Below, piece after piece: positions 38,561 to 50,385 of a DNA stretch of 64,000 nucleotides. Below the pieces are notes generated by a model that made no database searches, was not told the origin of the DNA, and saw only the letters and a program-made list of their open reading frames with translations. Source of the DNA: Telmatactis stephensoni (lineage: Eukaryota > Cnidaria > Anthozoa > Actiniaria > Isophelliidae); NCBI GenBank assembly GCA_029948255.1, contig JALIZF010001251.1, forward strand, positions 1-64,000. Direction: 5' to 3'. The first letter of the stretch is position 1; the number at the start of each line of letters is the position of its first letter. The position numbers and the translations under genes were made by a program.

Positions 38561-40490
38561 TTACTTTCGCTTTGGATTTGTTTGGAAAAGTCTGTTATTC
38601 TCAACATTATTTGACTTTGTTGTATATTTGAGTCAGTGAAATTGAGCTGGATTTCTTGACAGAAAAGCACTCAAAGACTTACAATTTTTGATTGACGTCC
38701 CTGTGAATGCTTGACAGATACAAATAGCAATTCTCAAAACAAATGCCTCGAATTTGCAAGGAAAGTTTAAATAAATATAAACTTTAAATGTATAATTAAC
38801 TTTTATTGTGAATAAACAATTTGTGTTTGTGAATAAATGCTTCTTATTTTTGCAAGTTGATTTGAGTTCCCAAAAATTTTGTGCTTTTACTGCAATGCAT
38901 CTGCTGGATCATCATTTATGTTTAAAGTCCCTATGACATTTAATTATCTTTTTTTATCTTCAAACTCAGTTCTCATCAGAGAGTATAGTAAAGATCTTTT
39001 TATCTTATTTTTTACAATCCATATGTTCTGAGATATAAAGGTTTCAAATTTCAAATTTCAAATGTGATGACGTAAAAGGAGTCACCATTTATTATACAAA
39101 ACAAGGGGACTCAAAATACTCTCATTTTTTTCATTTGGAAATTATTTCCAATGGTAAAGCCTGTTGTTTAGTGAAAAATCTGGTTCTCAAATTGAAGATC
39201 TCTTTTTGTAAAAGCCATGAGAAGTTGGTCTTAACTCCTACTGACATGAAAACAAAAAATTAAGTATTTTCAATTTTATGAAGGACTCAAAGCAACTTCA
39301 GAATTAATAATATATTTTAGATGAAATTGTGAAACAATTCAATACAACTTTCATTAGTTTGCATGCAAAATTCAATTATTATTTTTTCATTAAAAACCAA
39401 ATTCTTATCTTTTAAAAATTTTATTCTTAAATGTAGTGCAAAAAGTTCATCATAAAACAAAAAGTCATCATATATGTACTTGAGTGTTTGACTGAACTTA
39501 GGCACAGTTCCAAGTACAGAAACGTTTTTCAAAGTCATCTATTCCAAATAAATAGAGACATGATAGATTCAGGAGACTTGTTGTTGAGTTATGTTCTGCA
39601 TATTGTGTTCAACTGTTGTCTGGAAAAGCTGTCTTAGGACTTTTTGTTTGTGTGACATTTTTTCGTGACATTTTTTGTCCATTTGCTTCTAAGATTTGTC
39701 GCCCACTCTCTGTGCAATTCGCTTCTAAGCTTAACTAGCTTTATAGGCAAGCTTTTTAGATTAAATTTAGAAATTAGTAATCAGTACCGGGAATCAGTAG
39801 TAGACAGGCGATCGCCGAAAACGGCCATCATTGAACTAAAATGCCCATTGCATTTTACTAACGCATTTGTTTATAATAATGTTTTCTTGTTCTCGGTTAC
39901 CTCTCAAAATTGTTTTCATTGATACCAAAAATAGTAAGCTTCACTGTGACTGACGACATTGACAACGACAATGAGAATATTTAATTTGACCCTTGATTTG
40001 TTTATCAGTGTCACGCAACTGTAAATATATCCTTGTGCTTCAAGTCAACAAAATACCTTAGCAAAAGTATATCAAATAGAATCTCCTTTAAAAACAGAAA
40101 GAAAAGAAAAGAAAAAAAACAAAATAATCCACTTAAGTATGAACTTATATGACTTATGGACTGATGTATATACGCTGAACACGTCACTCCCAGGTTCATG
40201 TCACACAACTGAGCTAAGTAGTTTCACTTCTCGAAACCCAAAGGCTCAAATGCCAGTGAGAGAAATAAAAACTTCACAGAAAAATTCAAACATTTTATTC
40301 CAAAAAGCGGCCAGAGTGAGAAGCCATTTTGGCTCTTGTTTAAATCTAAAACGCATGCCCAACAACTCCAAGACGACATGGTTTTGCCCAGAGTGCAAAA
40401 AAAATAAAGAATCAATCCCAAAAGAACAAAGACAATGACATTGAGTTTGTGAAAGTAGTACAAAAACCTATGAGTCTAAGTGAGAAACAA
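38561..40490. other. Non-coding stretch around the duplicated 181-bp unit
   Basis: AT-rich sequence, with the second repeat copy inside. ORFs here are short and not protein-like, except that 40139-40438 ends in a Cys pair (FCPEC) that may belong to the protease remnant downstream. Confidence 0.4.
39378..39561. repeat. ~184 bp direct repeat, copy 2
   Basis: It matches copy 1 with a few changes and one 3-base insertion. The pair could be long terminal-like repeats or a simple segmental duplication. Confidence 0.8.
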
Positions 40491-41008
40491 AAGTCCATTA
40501 ATGCACTCAGTCAAAAAGAGTTTGATCTAATTGCCTCTCCAAGTGGATGGCTAGACTGCATCATTCAAGATGTGTGCTTTTAAGTAAAATTAACAATCAA
40601 ATCAGTGGTTTTCAAAGGCCAGCACTTGGTCCTATAAGACAATTTAGTGTCATGACTGGAGATTTTATTCAGATTGTGCATGTAAATAATAATCACTGGG
40701 TGTGCTCAACGTCAATTGGCTGCCTTCCTGGGCATATATCTCTATTGGACAGCATGTCATCTCCAATAATACCTCAAGAAACAATTGAGCTTGCAAAGAA
40801 CCTACTTGGTCCCAATTTTAAGGGTATCAGTAACCTATGTGTGCAACAGAAGAATGGGAGTTATTGCGGTGTGTTTGCTATAGCCTTTGCAACATGCCTT
40901 GCATATGGAAAAAGTCCAACTAATGTACACTTCAAAATTCCAATGATGCGCCCACATTTGATACAATGCCTGCAGGCTGGTGTAATGACACTATTTCCTA
41001 CCACTTGA
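40491..41008 (+). pseudogene. Ulp1/C48-type cysteine protease remnant
   Basis: The first frame encodes SPSGWLDCIIQDVC and stops near 40576. The frame open from 40547 continues SKINNQISGFQRPALGP, so one shift lies in the overlap. Catalytic landmarks are NNNHWV (His), SLLDSM (Asp) and NGSYCGVFAIAFAT (Gln-less Cys block). Such proteases are frequent in large cnidarian DNA transposons and virus-like elements. It is transcribed in the same direction as the fragments at 41251 and 42043. Confidence 0.6.
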
Positions 41009-41032
41009 ACTTGTATTGATGAGTAATCTAAA

Positions 41033-41248
41033 CTAAATTCCAAATTCACCTTGGATGATTTGCTCTTGAAGTGATCCAAGTCCATCTAAACCAAGACTAT
41101 AAAGGTGTATACAATGTTTGCTTCTTGCATGCTTTGTAAATGAGTTTGCTTTAAAAAATTCCTGTTTGCATCCATCCATTTTACAAACAACATGGAAGTC
41201 TTCACCTAGGCTATGTCGTGTGTTGAAATGACTAAGCAACAGATACAA
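41033..41248 (-). pseudogene. C2H2-like fragment on the opposite strand
   Basis: The sequence LLSHFNTRHSLGEDFHVVCK, then CKQEFF and KHARSKHC gives a C-x4-C...H...H pattern typical of N-termini of cnidarian transposon proteins. Its opposite orientation to the neighbouring fragments suggests rearrangement or a separate insertion. Confidence 0.4.
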
Positions 41249-41250
41249 AT

Positions 41251-41512
41251 AAAGAGCTGAAAAGATACCTAAGTGAAAGTTTCAGCATTCCAATTTCCAA
41301 AGAGGTAAAAGACAGCATAGAAAAAAATATTCCACTTGATGATAAAGCCAGAAGACAGTTAATCAGAGATACTGTAGTATGTTTAAACTCTGCTCTTGGG
41401 GAAGTAGTATTAGCAGATCATGTCAAAGAAGCAGCGATAAGACTTTGCGAACAGGTGCCTCTCTTGCATGATGAACAACCAATCCTCTGGCCTAAAAATA
41501 GAGTTTCCATAT
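41251..41512 (+). pseudogene. Exon-like fragment, unknown transposon or host protein
   Basis: An open frame with a charged helical product (ARRQLIRDTVVCLNSALGEV) ends at a plausible donor (GG|GTAGGT). It may be an exon of the same decayed gene as the fragment at 42043. Confidence 0.35.
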
Positions 41513-42042
41513 TGGGTAGGTCTGATTATATTCCATGTTAATTTATAAACTGTTGAATGTGCTTTACTGTAGTCACCCAATAATTGATTTTGTAATCAAA
41601 ATATCATTGCAGACTTCAGTAAAGCTTAATTAATCAAGTAAATTTCCACAGTTTGTAATGAAGACTATTTCAATCTATTATCTAAAAAATCTAAAAAAAT
41701 CTTTGTGTTACAACTGACTTACTGCAGGGCTGGTGTATCAGTTCAAATAAATTTTCTTTTTTAGTTAATGGTAAACTTGTAAAATAATGGGTGGCCATAT
41801 AGTTTATGTCACTAATATAAAACAGCCTTAAAATGAAACTACGTACTTATAATATATAATAATGGTGAAATAATAATAATTACTAATGCCTAATAAATAA
41901 TTTAAGTTACTTTTTAAATATTCATGTTTTAGAGTGGTGTCAAGCAAATACTACGTAAGAGACTTACGAATCTTAAGATGGCAGCCTAAGAAAAGAGGGT
42001 TTAAGAAAAGGGAGCTAAAGAAAAATATGGGCTTCGTTTAAG

Positions 42043-42399
42043 TTTAAGCGCATCAATATTCATGGCAACCTTATTCATTGTAGAGAATACAAACCTGGTA
42101 TGAGGTGCAATAATTATACAATTAAGTATAATTCTATACAGGGTACAAAATATGGCCAAATATGGTATTTTGTTATGTTTTATGTTAACTGCAAAAATCC
42201 TGTTTTCTGTTCTGACACCTGCACTTGTAGGGAACCTATATACCGGGCTATTGTTACTGCTTTAGCAAAAGATTCTAGCACTGTGCTGTCAACTGACAGT
42301 ATCACCGGTGCTACTATTTCACATATTCTTCCTGTAAAAGTATGTGAAGATCATGTGGATGTCATTCCATTACAGTTGATTGATGATGTTTGTGTTTAA
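42043..42399 (+). pseudogene. Fragment of a transposon-associated protein
   Basis: The frame encodes INIHGNLIHCREY, MRCNNYTIKYN and KYGQIWYFV, a pattern I associate with the middle of cnidarian transposon proteins that also carry C2H2 N-termini. It ends in a stop at 42399. No catalytic region follows. Confidence 0.35.
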
Positions 42400-43059
42400 G
42401 TTGAAACATTAAACAAATGGATGGCTAGAGTATTGCATCAGGTAGTTCAGTCAGACACAAATTTGATAACTGGAGAGGCAAAGGCGTACACCACCAACTT
42501 TTTACCATTTGACGCATCCAGTACATTAGAGGATAGTGATTCATCTTCTTTAAAAAATTTACTATATGAAAGGGGGTGGGTCATGTTTTTCTGAAAGTTA
42601 AACCAGGGGGGGTCTTATACACTGTATAAAAGAAACAATCCAGCAAGGTCATATGGGTCAACCTAATTAAACTATTCAAACTTATAACAAATAGACAGGA
42701 TTTTAATTTTTTTATTTTGTTTTCATTACTAATACAATTTTTTGCTTAAAAACGTTAAGATTGGCACAGATTAATGTCGATAAACATCGCGAACTTTTTA
42801 CGAGGTTTCCAGAATATTATTTTTGTGGTTACTGGCTTTATGCTTTATGCCAGTAACACACTATGCCATGGGCTTCAAGGGTGCGTGTGTGCGTAATTCG
42901 GAAATCCCTGAAGTAGAGCCTAAGTGTCAAGCCAAAAGATATGCGAACTTCATGTGCCCGTCTGAGGGTGTTTAAATCGATTATTAATAATCAAATATAG
43001 GCTTTGTGGTTATAAAATATATCTCTTCAGACCAAATTGTTCAGTTTAGTGCATAAAGA

Positions 43060-43090
<31 letters not shown>

Positions 43091-43099
43091 AAGAAGAAG

Positions 43100-43142
<43 letters not shown>

Positions 43143-43536
43143 GGGAGGTCCTCTGTAAGGGAAACATTTGATCAATTTTCGATAAACATAGTATTGACGA
43201 AGCCGTTCGGAATGAAATAGGAAACTTAAGCACAGAAACATGGGGTGATATTTTAGTGTAGATCAATGGCTTTGGGTCGTAGGCATTTATAAGGTAATGT
43301 AGAAAGACTATGTTCCTTTTCTTTACTTGATGTAATCAGGCAGAGCTTTAATTGATTGTTTCGAGTTTTAGAAAGATATGTTTGGTTGAAATTTTGTTTG
43401 TTTCCAATTGTGTTTACAATATACATTTACTAGTTAAAGATGCGAAGGCAGGTTGAACATGATTTATATTTCTCAATGGTTCTGTTACATTTTATACAGT
43501 ACTTCAGTTTTTCATTTTGCTTATGTAGAAATTTAA
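42400..43536. other. Non-coding stretch with a GAA microsatellite
   Basis: (GAA)n at about 43062-43102. No gene is supported. It ends at the TTAA left boundary of the next element. Confidence 0.5.
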
Positions 43537-43873
43537 GGTATCAGGAGGGGTTGGTGAGACAAAAATTTCCAAAAATTGTTTTTTCTTTTATTGGGAAGAA
43601 TGCAATATCATCTTTGATATTGGCTAAAAAAAAATCGATTAAGAATTTTTAATCGCGATAAATTGATGAAAATAAATATCGTGACCAAAACTCTTCCGGA
43701 AACTTATTGTCATCAGTTAATTAGCAATCTGTCACCGGCACAAGGTTGCCTAGAAACGGTTTTGACATGAAGCCCTCATGGTTTAGTTCACAGTAGTATC
43801 GATACAACACTCTAAGCAGTTACTAGAAGGCCTTTAAACGTGTATATATTTTAAAATTTCAATCTTTTCAATT

Positions 43874-44560
43874 GTGTATAGTTTAAAATGTAATTATTTT
43901 ATAAGTTGTTTCCATGCCGTCTCAAAGCGAAAATCACTTGTTGGTTCTGCGGCAAAGGAGGCAAAACGACCGTTCCCTTTGGACCGAAGGTCACTTCTTG
44001 CCACTTCGGACAAAAGTTCTTATTTTGAGCAGAGGAAGCAATGGCCTGAGGAATTTCATGATCAGGAAGATCCCAGCTTAAGGGAGCTTTGTGCCAGCTC
44101 AAAAAAGCTGCCAAATGAAATCTCCAAGACTACAGCATCACAAGATGGTGACCGCCGCGACCGACAAGAATTAACAACACCAAGACTCTCGATCGTGAAT
44201 GGAGCCCAATTGAACAAACAATTACAAGCTCTAGTATCTTGTAAATTCTGTGGTTCTAGCGTCCAGTTATTAGAAGAAACTTCAAAGAGACAAGGACTGG
44301 GAACCTACTGGACTATACAATGTACAAACGAGAACTGTAATTTCAATTCAATGTTCCCCACTTCAGATAAACAGGGCAAGTTTTTTGAAATAAACTGCTT
44401 AGCTCTACTTGGATTACGTTCAATTGGTCGAGGACACAGTGCTGCTGAGAAGTTATTCGGAATAATGGGTCTCCCAGCTCCCGTTCATCATAATAGCTGG
44501 GCAGAACATTCTCAAATCATCGATGAAAAGTCAAAAGACCTTCTTGAGAAGGAACTTCCT
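43874..44560 (+). pseudogene. Mutator-like-domain transposase, N-terminal part
   Basis: The product has a Cys4 zinc site (CKFCGSS ... CTNENC) at about residues 124-157, then FEINCLALLGLRSIGRGHSA and AEKLFGIMGLPAPVHHNSWA, the pattern of Mutator-like transposase domains of cnidarian elements. It runs without a stop into reverse transcriptase sequence at about 44520-44560. The exact junction cannot be fixed by eye. The matching C-terminal part lies at 46060-46508. Confidence 0.6.
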
Positions 44561-46054
44561 GACAACTGCTCTTCCAGTTCTTTTACTTTGTGTCCTATCA
44601 CCCATGGAGAGGTATTGAAGCAGTTAACTACAATGAGGAATGACTGTTAAACGGGACCTGATCAAATAGCTGTGAAATACCTGAAACTCGTTGCCGAGCA
44701 GATAGCTTCACCACTGACACACATCATCAATGGCTTTATCTCATATCAAAGATTTCCTGATCCTTGGAAATGTGCGCGTGTTTCTCAGATACCGAAAACA
44801 GATGTTCCATCAAAGACTGACGACTTTAGACCTATTGCCATCTTACCTGCGCTGTCTAAAGTGTACGAACGCCTTGTTCTTCATCAGCTGTTGGAATACA
44901 TCAGTCAGCAGAAAGTATTGAACAACAACATCTCTGGTTATCGCAAAGGACATTCAACAACAACCGTTCTATTACGAATACGAGATGATATAGTTCGGGC
45001 TATGAAGAAAGGAGAAGTAACACTCATCACTTTCGCTGACTTCTCCAAGGCGTTCGATACGGTGGACTTTTCAACCGTGTTGAAGAAGCTTCACTCAATT
45101 GGATTCTCGCGCAAATCTTTGAACTGGGTACTTAGCTACCTAACAGGAAGAAACCAGTTTGTGCAAGTTAATGATAGACAGTCAGATCTAGTGGACATCG
45201 AGTTTGGAGTGTCTCAGGGCTCAATATTGGGACCCGTCCTGTTTAACCTATATGTCAACGACCTCCAGGACGATGCGAATTGCACTTGTTTCCAGTATGC
45301 AGATGACACTATGTTCTACAGTCATAGTGCACCCACAGATCTTAGGACCTGTACACACAAGATGGAAACAACATTCTCAGCACTTGAAAATTGGGCGATT
45401 GAAACTAATTTATTACTAAATGAAAAGAAGACCAAGCAAATGTTAGTGTCAACACAGCAGATGTCACGGACGCATGGTCTCGAAGAGTTTACACCATCTC
45501 TTAAAATAAAAGGTCAAACAGTAGAGAGAGTAAAGACATTCAAGCTCCTGGGTACTTGGTTTGATGAAAATCTCAAATGGTCAGATCACGTAAAGTATGT
45601 GCAATCATCATGTTATGGTGTCTTGTCAACACTACGGAAAATACGAAATCTGGCACCATTTCATATAAAGAAGCAACTAGCTGAAAGCCTGGTTCTTTCA
45701 AGGCTACACTTCAATGATATAGTATGCTATCCACTTCCTGCATACTTACAGAAAAAGATCCAGAAAGTACAAAACTCTGCAGCAAGCTTTGTCACCAATC
45801 ACTTTGCTACAGAAGAAGATGTCATGAAGTTAGGATGGCTTCCAACTAAAGAGAGAACTCAATTTCATTTACTTCGATCTGCTCACCAAGCCATGTTTAA
45901 CTCATCGTGGCCAGAATATCTTCCATTAGAGAGGCATGCACCAGAGAGACAGCTACGCTCAAGCATAGCCCCACAACTTACTATACCCTTAACGACAGGA
46001 ACTTTTCAAGATTCAGCATCTAAATTATTTAATGAACTTAAATTTAGAAATTAA
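44530..46054 (+). pseudogene. 5'-truncated non-LTR reverse transcriptase inserted in the transposase gene
   Basis: The frame is continuous with the transposase part except for a TAA at 44648-44650. Motifs: TGPDQIAVKYLK, FRPIAILPALSKVYE, TFADFSKAFDTVD, GVSQGSILGPVLFNLYVNDL and FQYADDT, the full palm and fingers of a Jockey/CR1/L2-type reverse transcriptase. A thumb and C-terminal region follow to a stop at 46054. The endonuclease domain is missing, as in 5'-truncated copies. The body has no other stops, so it is young. Confidence 0.8.
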
Positions 46055-46059
46055 CCTGT

Positions 46060-46508
46060 CCCAAGGGATCCAGCTCTTGGTGCACTTACCAAAAAGATCT
46101 GGCAAATGGAACCAACCTACACAAGCCTATAAAAAACCATTGTGTCCAGCCATTGTTGAGGTTGTCCAGCCAATATTTGACCTCCTTGGCAATGAGGCCT
46201 TCCTTTCAGGCTGTGAAAATTGCATGAGCCAGAATGCCAATGAGTCATTACACCACATTATTTGGAGTATGTCCACAAAGGATATGTCAAACAGTCCAAC
46301 TGAGATAAGTACAGCCATTAGCCTTGGAGTACTGCAATTCAACAATGGCTTCACAAAGACGTATTCAGAGTTGATACCAAGTCTGTCAATTAAAGTCACA
46401 GAAGCAATGAAGCTGTCGTGGGAAAAGATTGATAAGCAGAGAATATACCAAAGCAACTATCATGCTTCAACTTCCACCAAAACCCACCGTAAAAAGAAGA
46501 ACACTTAA
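46060..46508 (+). pseudogene. Mutator-like-domain transposase, C-terminal part
   Basis: The sequence CPAIVEVVQPIFDLLGNEAF, then CMSQNANESLHHIIWSM and ISTAISLGVLQFNNGF, is the usual end of this transposase type (N.NES.H...W, A...FN.G). It resumes after the reverse transcriptase and ends with a basic tail. This pairing with 43874-44560 defines the insertion. Confidence 0.6.
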
Positions 46509-47066
46509 GCAAAGAAGATGCATTTGTCCATGCAGAGGGAACAACCTACAAATCCCAAGCATTTCATGGCAGCCATCAGCCACGTAAGAAAAAGCAAACT
46601 AGTGCTTCAAAGAAAAAAATCCCTGCAAGTGCAGCAAAGAAAAAAAAACCTGCAAGTGCAACAAAGAAAAAAAACCCTGCAAGTGCAGCAAAGAAAAAAA
46701 AAACCTGCAAGTGCAGCAAAGAAAAAAAAGAGGGCTGCAAAAAAAAAGCAAAGCCTGCCAGTACCTCATAGAAGAAAAACCTGCCAGTGCCTCAGAGAAG
46801 TGCCTCAAAGAAGAGAAAACCTGAAAAGTCTTCAGGGAAACATTGTTTTTTGTTTTGTTTTGTTTTTTCAGTTTATTTATTTGTAAGGCAGCTATGAACC
46901 TTGAAATTTTAAAATTGACAAGGAAACTTTTTCAAAGTATAAAAATAGAAAGTACATGTTTTGCATGATCAACCTAAAAAGTTTATTTTCCAGTTTAGCA
47001 TTTACTACATTTGAGAATAAAGTTTTTCATTTGTTAAAAATTTCATAATTTCAGTCATAGTTTTAA
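46509..47066. other. Lysine-codon-rich tandem repeats and AT-rich sequence
   Basis: 46600-46745 holds about five 27-bp repeats of CCTGCAAGTGCAGCAAAGAA plus A-tract. They may encode a Lys-rich transposase tail or be simple repeats. No other gene is seen. Confidence 0.6.
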
Positions 47067-48039
47067 GGTATCAGGGTACCCCAAAGTTTCTCAAATGGGT
47101 CGATTTTTACTTTTTTACATTTTCTGATAGAATACACAATAAGCTATGATTTAGTGAAAAAATTATTTCACTAGCGATTATTAATAGTGAGTTATAAACG
47201 AAAAACTTTTTTCCAGCTTAATCCCTGGCAATTATCTGTTGACATCACTTGTCAATTGACCTGTCATCAAGAGAGCTTGTGGATGAAGAATATATGTCTA
47301 AACTATCGAAACCTTTGTAAAAAGATTATTCAACAAGAGCCAAAGTTCAATGGGATCAAATTGCCTTGACTTCCCGCCATTTGTGTGAGAAACGTAACAA
47401 GATTTTGGTTGCCCTTTACTTCAGCTGTCATCAGGCAAGATTATTATGTGTTATAATCCCCTTGTATCAACAAACCCGCTTCTTTGCTCCAAAACACATT
47501 TTTGTGTTTTTCTTTGAAGTGAATTTACATTCAATTAGCCATGTATTTTGAGTTCCCGGTCAAAGGGATTTTAATGGATTCATCTGAAATCAGAGGTCGT
47601 CTTCGATAGTTGTTCTTTAAAAGTGTGTCTCAGATTTTTGACTTTTTGCTCCATTCCAAAGTTAACGTCTGTTTTGTATCGGATACAGCTATTTTGGCGG
47701 TGTTGTAACTTTAGGAACGTATAACAGAAGAACGGGGCAACTAATCAAAAATCTGAGACACACTTTTGACAAGTGATATCTCATGATCTCAGAAAGATAG
47801 TAAACATTGTTTTCGGATCAATATTGATTGACCAGCAACTCCGCGAAGACACCTCAGTGAAAATTTGAATAATTCGCTGTAACCTAAAAGGAAAAAATTA
47901 TTTTACGATAAAAATGATAGAAATAGTTTCTACATTTATTCAGCTTTCTAAAAATGTATACTTTAATGGGGTTTAGACTAAAAGTTTTGGCGCAATATAG
48001 AGTTGAACGCACACCGGTCACTAGGGGTACCCTGATACC
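47067..48039. mobile_element. 973-bp MITE with TTAA flanks and GGTATCAGGGTACCCC ends
   Basis: TTAA flanks both ends (47063-47066 and 48040-48043). Its ends share GGTATCAGG with the surrounding 6.8 kb element, so it may be a non-autonomous relative inserted into its parent family. An internal pair of inverted 23-bp arms (AAAAGTGTGTCTCAGATTTT) is at about 47619 and 47743. Confidence 0.75.
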
Positions 48040-48778
48040 TTAATTGCTAGATCTATATTTGTATAATTGTCAGTGTCAGTGACTGAATGTTACTGAGATT
48101 AGTGTTGGGCTACAATCTGTTTCATATCAATGTTATATATTTATTATAAGCACAGGATATCTGTAAATAAATAGATAAAAATTTCATATACACTAATAAA
48201 ACTAAGACATTCATAATTGAAGATCATAGTGAGTTATAATTACTATAAAAGGAACACAGAGTGAAGTCATTTAACCCATGAAATAAGAGTTAATAGTCTA
48301 ATTCCTTTGTTTTCTTTTGTATCTTTTTGACAACTACACCTTGACTAATAGATTCTGTTTCACGGGTTTATGTCTTCACTCTAAAAGTGTACAATAGTGT
48401 TTTTTACACATTAGTAAACTATAATTCCATTGTTTTCTTCTCATCTGATTATTACAAATTATTTTCTAATATTTGTTTTATGGATGAAAACTGTTCAAGT
48501 ACAAAAAGTAGGAAAGGTATATGTACATTTACATCTGAAGGCAAGAAATCCGTGAATGAAATATTAGTGATTTTCATTTGACTGTGAAAGAATTGGCAAA
48601 CTATTGTTGTTGCTACACTCTGAATCTATTTTATTTTGTTCTTTACCAACATGTACCAACTAAATAGTCGTTTTTCTTACACAGTCAGATGAAAATCACT
48701 CTTGGAAGAATACCTAGAAACAAATGTATAACTTGAACATATTTGTACATTGATGGATCAGCTATTTCTCTGTTGGAT
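48040..48778. other. AT-rich stretch, no gene seen
   Basis: Contains weakly paired sequences (GAGTGAAGTCATTTAACCCATGAAA and TTCACGGGTTTATGTCTTCACTC at about 48260-48382). Nothing else is supported. Confidence 0.4.
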
Positions 48779-49566
48779 TCAAGTACGTTGTCTCAAGTAC
48801 AAGACAAAAATTACCGCAACTACCAGCTTGGCAATTCCAATGCTTTGCAGAATTCCAACATCGAAAACCAAGTACCCATGCTGAAAAGCAATAATCTTGA
48901 TTGAGGCTTGAAGATACGAAGGACATTTCATTTGTATAGATTTGATGGCAGACAATGTCAGTGCAAGTCCGTAGATCGAATAATGTAAACTTCCAAAAAT
49001 CGAAAACATTTTCACCACTGAAAAAATGTAATTGAGATTACGTACCTCGCGAAATTCACCCTTGATGTTTCCTGGTACAATGTCCCGTATGAATGCCAGG
49101 ACACTCGGCGGGAACGTGTTTTCTGCTGAATCCGGGCCAATTTTCTTTCGCTATGAAGAGAAGAAGGTTTTAGTTGCAACGACATGTTTCATCCATATAA
49201 AACTGAATTTTTAATTCGAATGTGTATCACAAATTTACCATCAATGCGTGTGCCCAAGTACAGTAGTGGAAATACCGGTTTAGTCTCGCCGGTTTCCCGC
49301 GTCTTTTCCTTTGATAAGTGCTTGCTTCAAGGTTTTCAGCAAACACTTTGCCGTCAAATCTAATTGAAACAAATCATGAATATCTTTTACTCACAAGCGT
49401 TATAAAGTTGCATCTAATGGCCCGTAAGATAATTGACAAGGCTGTGCAATTCGTTTTGTTATGATACTTACCCATTCGCTCTCATTTCTGCAATCATAGA
49501 TTCCCGCGGTAAATTTTCCGGGCTTGTTTCCACTCCTCTATCTGCTCCTCTTCTTCTTCTTGGCAT
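48779..49566 (-). CDS. Unrecognised four-exon gene inside the TTAA transposon (~190 aa)
   Basis: Exons read leftwards: 49566-49472 (MPRRRRGADRG start, donor G|GTAAGT), then from an acceptor after TTTCAATTAG to a donor ATG|GTAAAT (GKVFAENLEASTYQRKRRGK ... YFHYCTWAHALM), then from TTCTTCATAG to about 49040 (KIGPDSAENTFPPSVLAFIR), then 49010s-48779. The first three junctions keep phase. The last needs the donor after GTAC. The C-terminal exon has two hydrophobic stretches (SIYGLALTLSAI, KLVVAVIFVLYL). No family is recognised. It is antisense to the transposase and lies near the right end. Confidence 0.45.
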
Positions 49567-50381
49567 ATTTATCTAGTCTCGCTTTGTAATTTTATCTAAA
49601 ACAGTTTGGGATTTCAAAGTCAGAACCAAATTCTAATGTGAATGAGTATTTCAAGAAAGAGAACACTAACCTTGGTTGGCTTGCTGTAAAACAGTTGACC
49701 TCTGCTACGAATGACCGCAAGACTCTCATTACTATGCAATAATGGCTAGGAACTTTGAGAATGGCCAGGTAGGATGACAACGCACTGACAGATCTCAGGT
49801 GTTGTGTAAACACCCCTGTGGCTTTCTGGCCCGAATGAATAAACGCATTTATCCGGCATTTTTGAAATAGGAAAAATTGTCCTTTTAAAGCGCTCTAATT
49901 TCCTTGTAATTAAACAGTTTGATTTCAAATTTTCCACAATTATCAATCAAAGCTTGAACGAAAAAACGGTGCCAGCAATTTTAGATTTTCGGCTTCGTTG
50001 TTGAGATATTGTTTGGTTTGTACACTTGTACATGGTAAATTCAAACATCAATATTTAAGACTCAAAAGCGGCCGATCTAAAGCAGTATGAATAAATCCCA
50101 GACACTGTTTTTGAGATTAACGTATTAAGAGTCTGCTAACGTGTTTTTTACTGCTGAAATGACAATCCTCACAGATTTGGACTTTACAAATGAAGCACGG
50201 TCAAAACGCGCATAAGTTGCAATATCGTTTGGAGATTTTAAAGATTAAAAATTTTGAATTAATTTTCAAAAACTACATTTATTCAGTTTCATAAAAATAT
50301 ATACTTTTACTGAAATATTTTACAAAGCTGGCGCATAATTTCAGTTCGCGCGAGTAGAGGTCCCCAACCCCTCCTGATACC
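49567..50381. other. Right end of the TTAA element, no gene seen
   Basis: Sequence upstream of the four-exon gene to the terminal repeat. It would contain that gene's promoter. No other feature is supported. Confidence 0.4.
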
Positions 50382-50385
50382 TTAA

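Larger units (their letters stand above)
43537..50381. mobile_element. 6.8 kb TTAA-flanked DNA transposon with Mutator-like transposase
   Basis: The ends GGTATCAGGAGGGGTTGG and the complement are flanked by TTAA (43533-43536 and 50382-50385). The arms are short (about 20 bp, then diverging). Inside lie two parts of a Mutator-like-domain transposase gene, a reverse transcriptase insertion, an internal MITE with the same ends, and a spliced minus-strand gene. TTAA flanks and a GG start fit Kolobok better than MULE, whose target duplications are 8-11 bp. Confidence 0.7.

Noticed and set aside
38380..39561. LTR retrotransposon
   Set aside because: The ~181 bp direct repeats enclose only ~0.8 kb with no primer-binding site, gag or pol, and the ends lack TG...CA.
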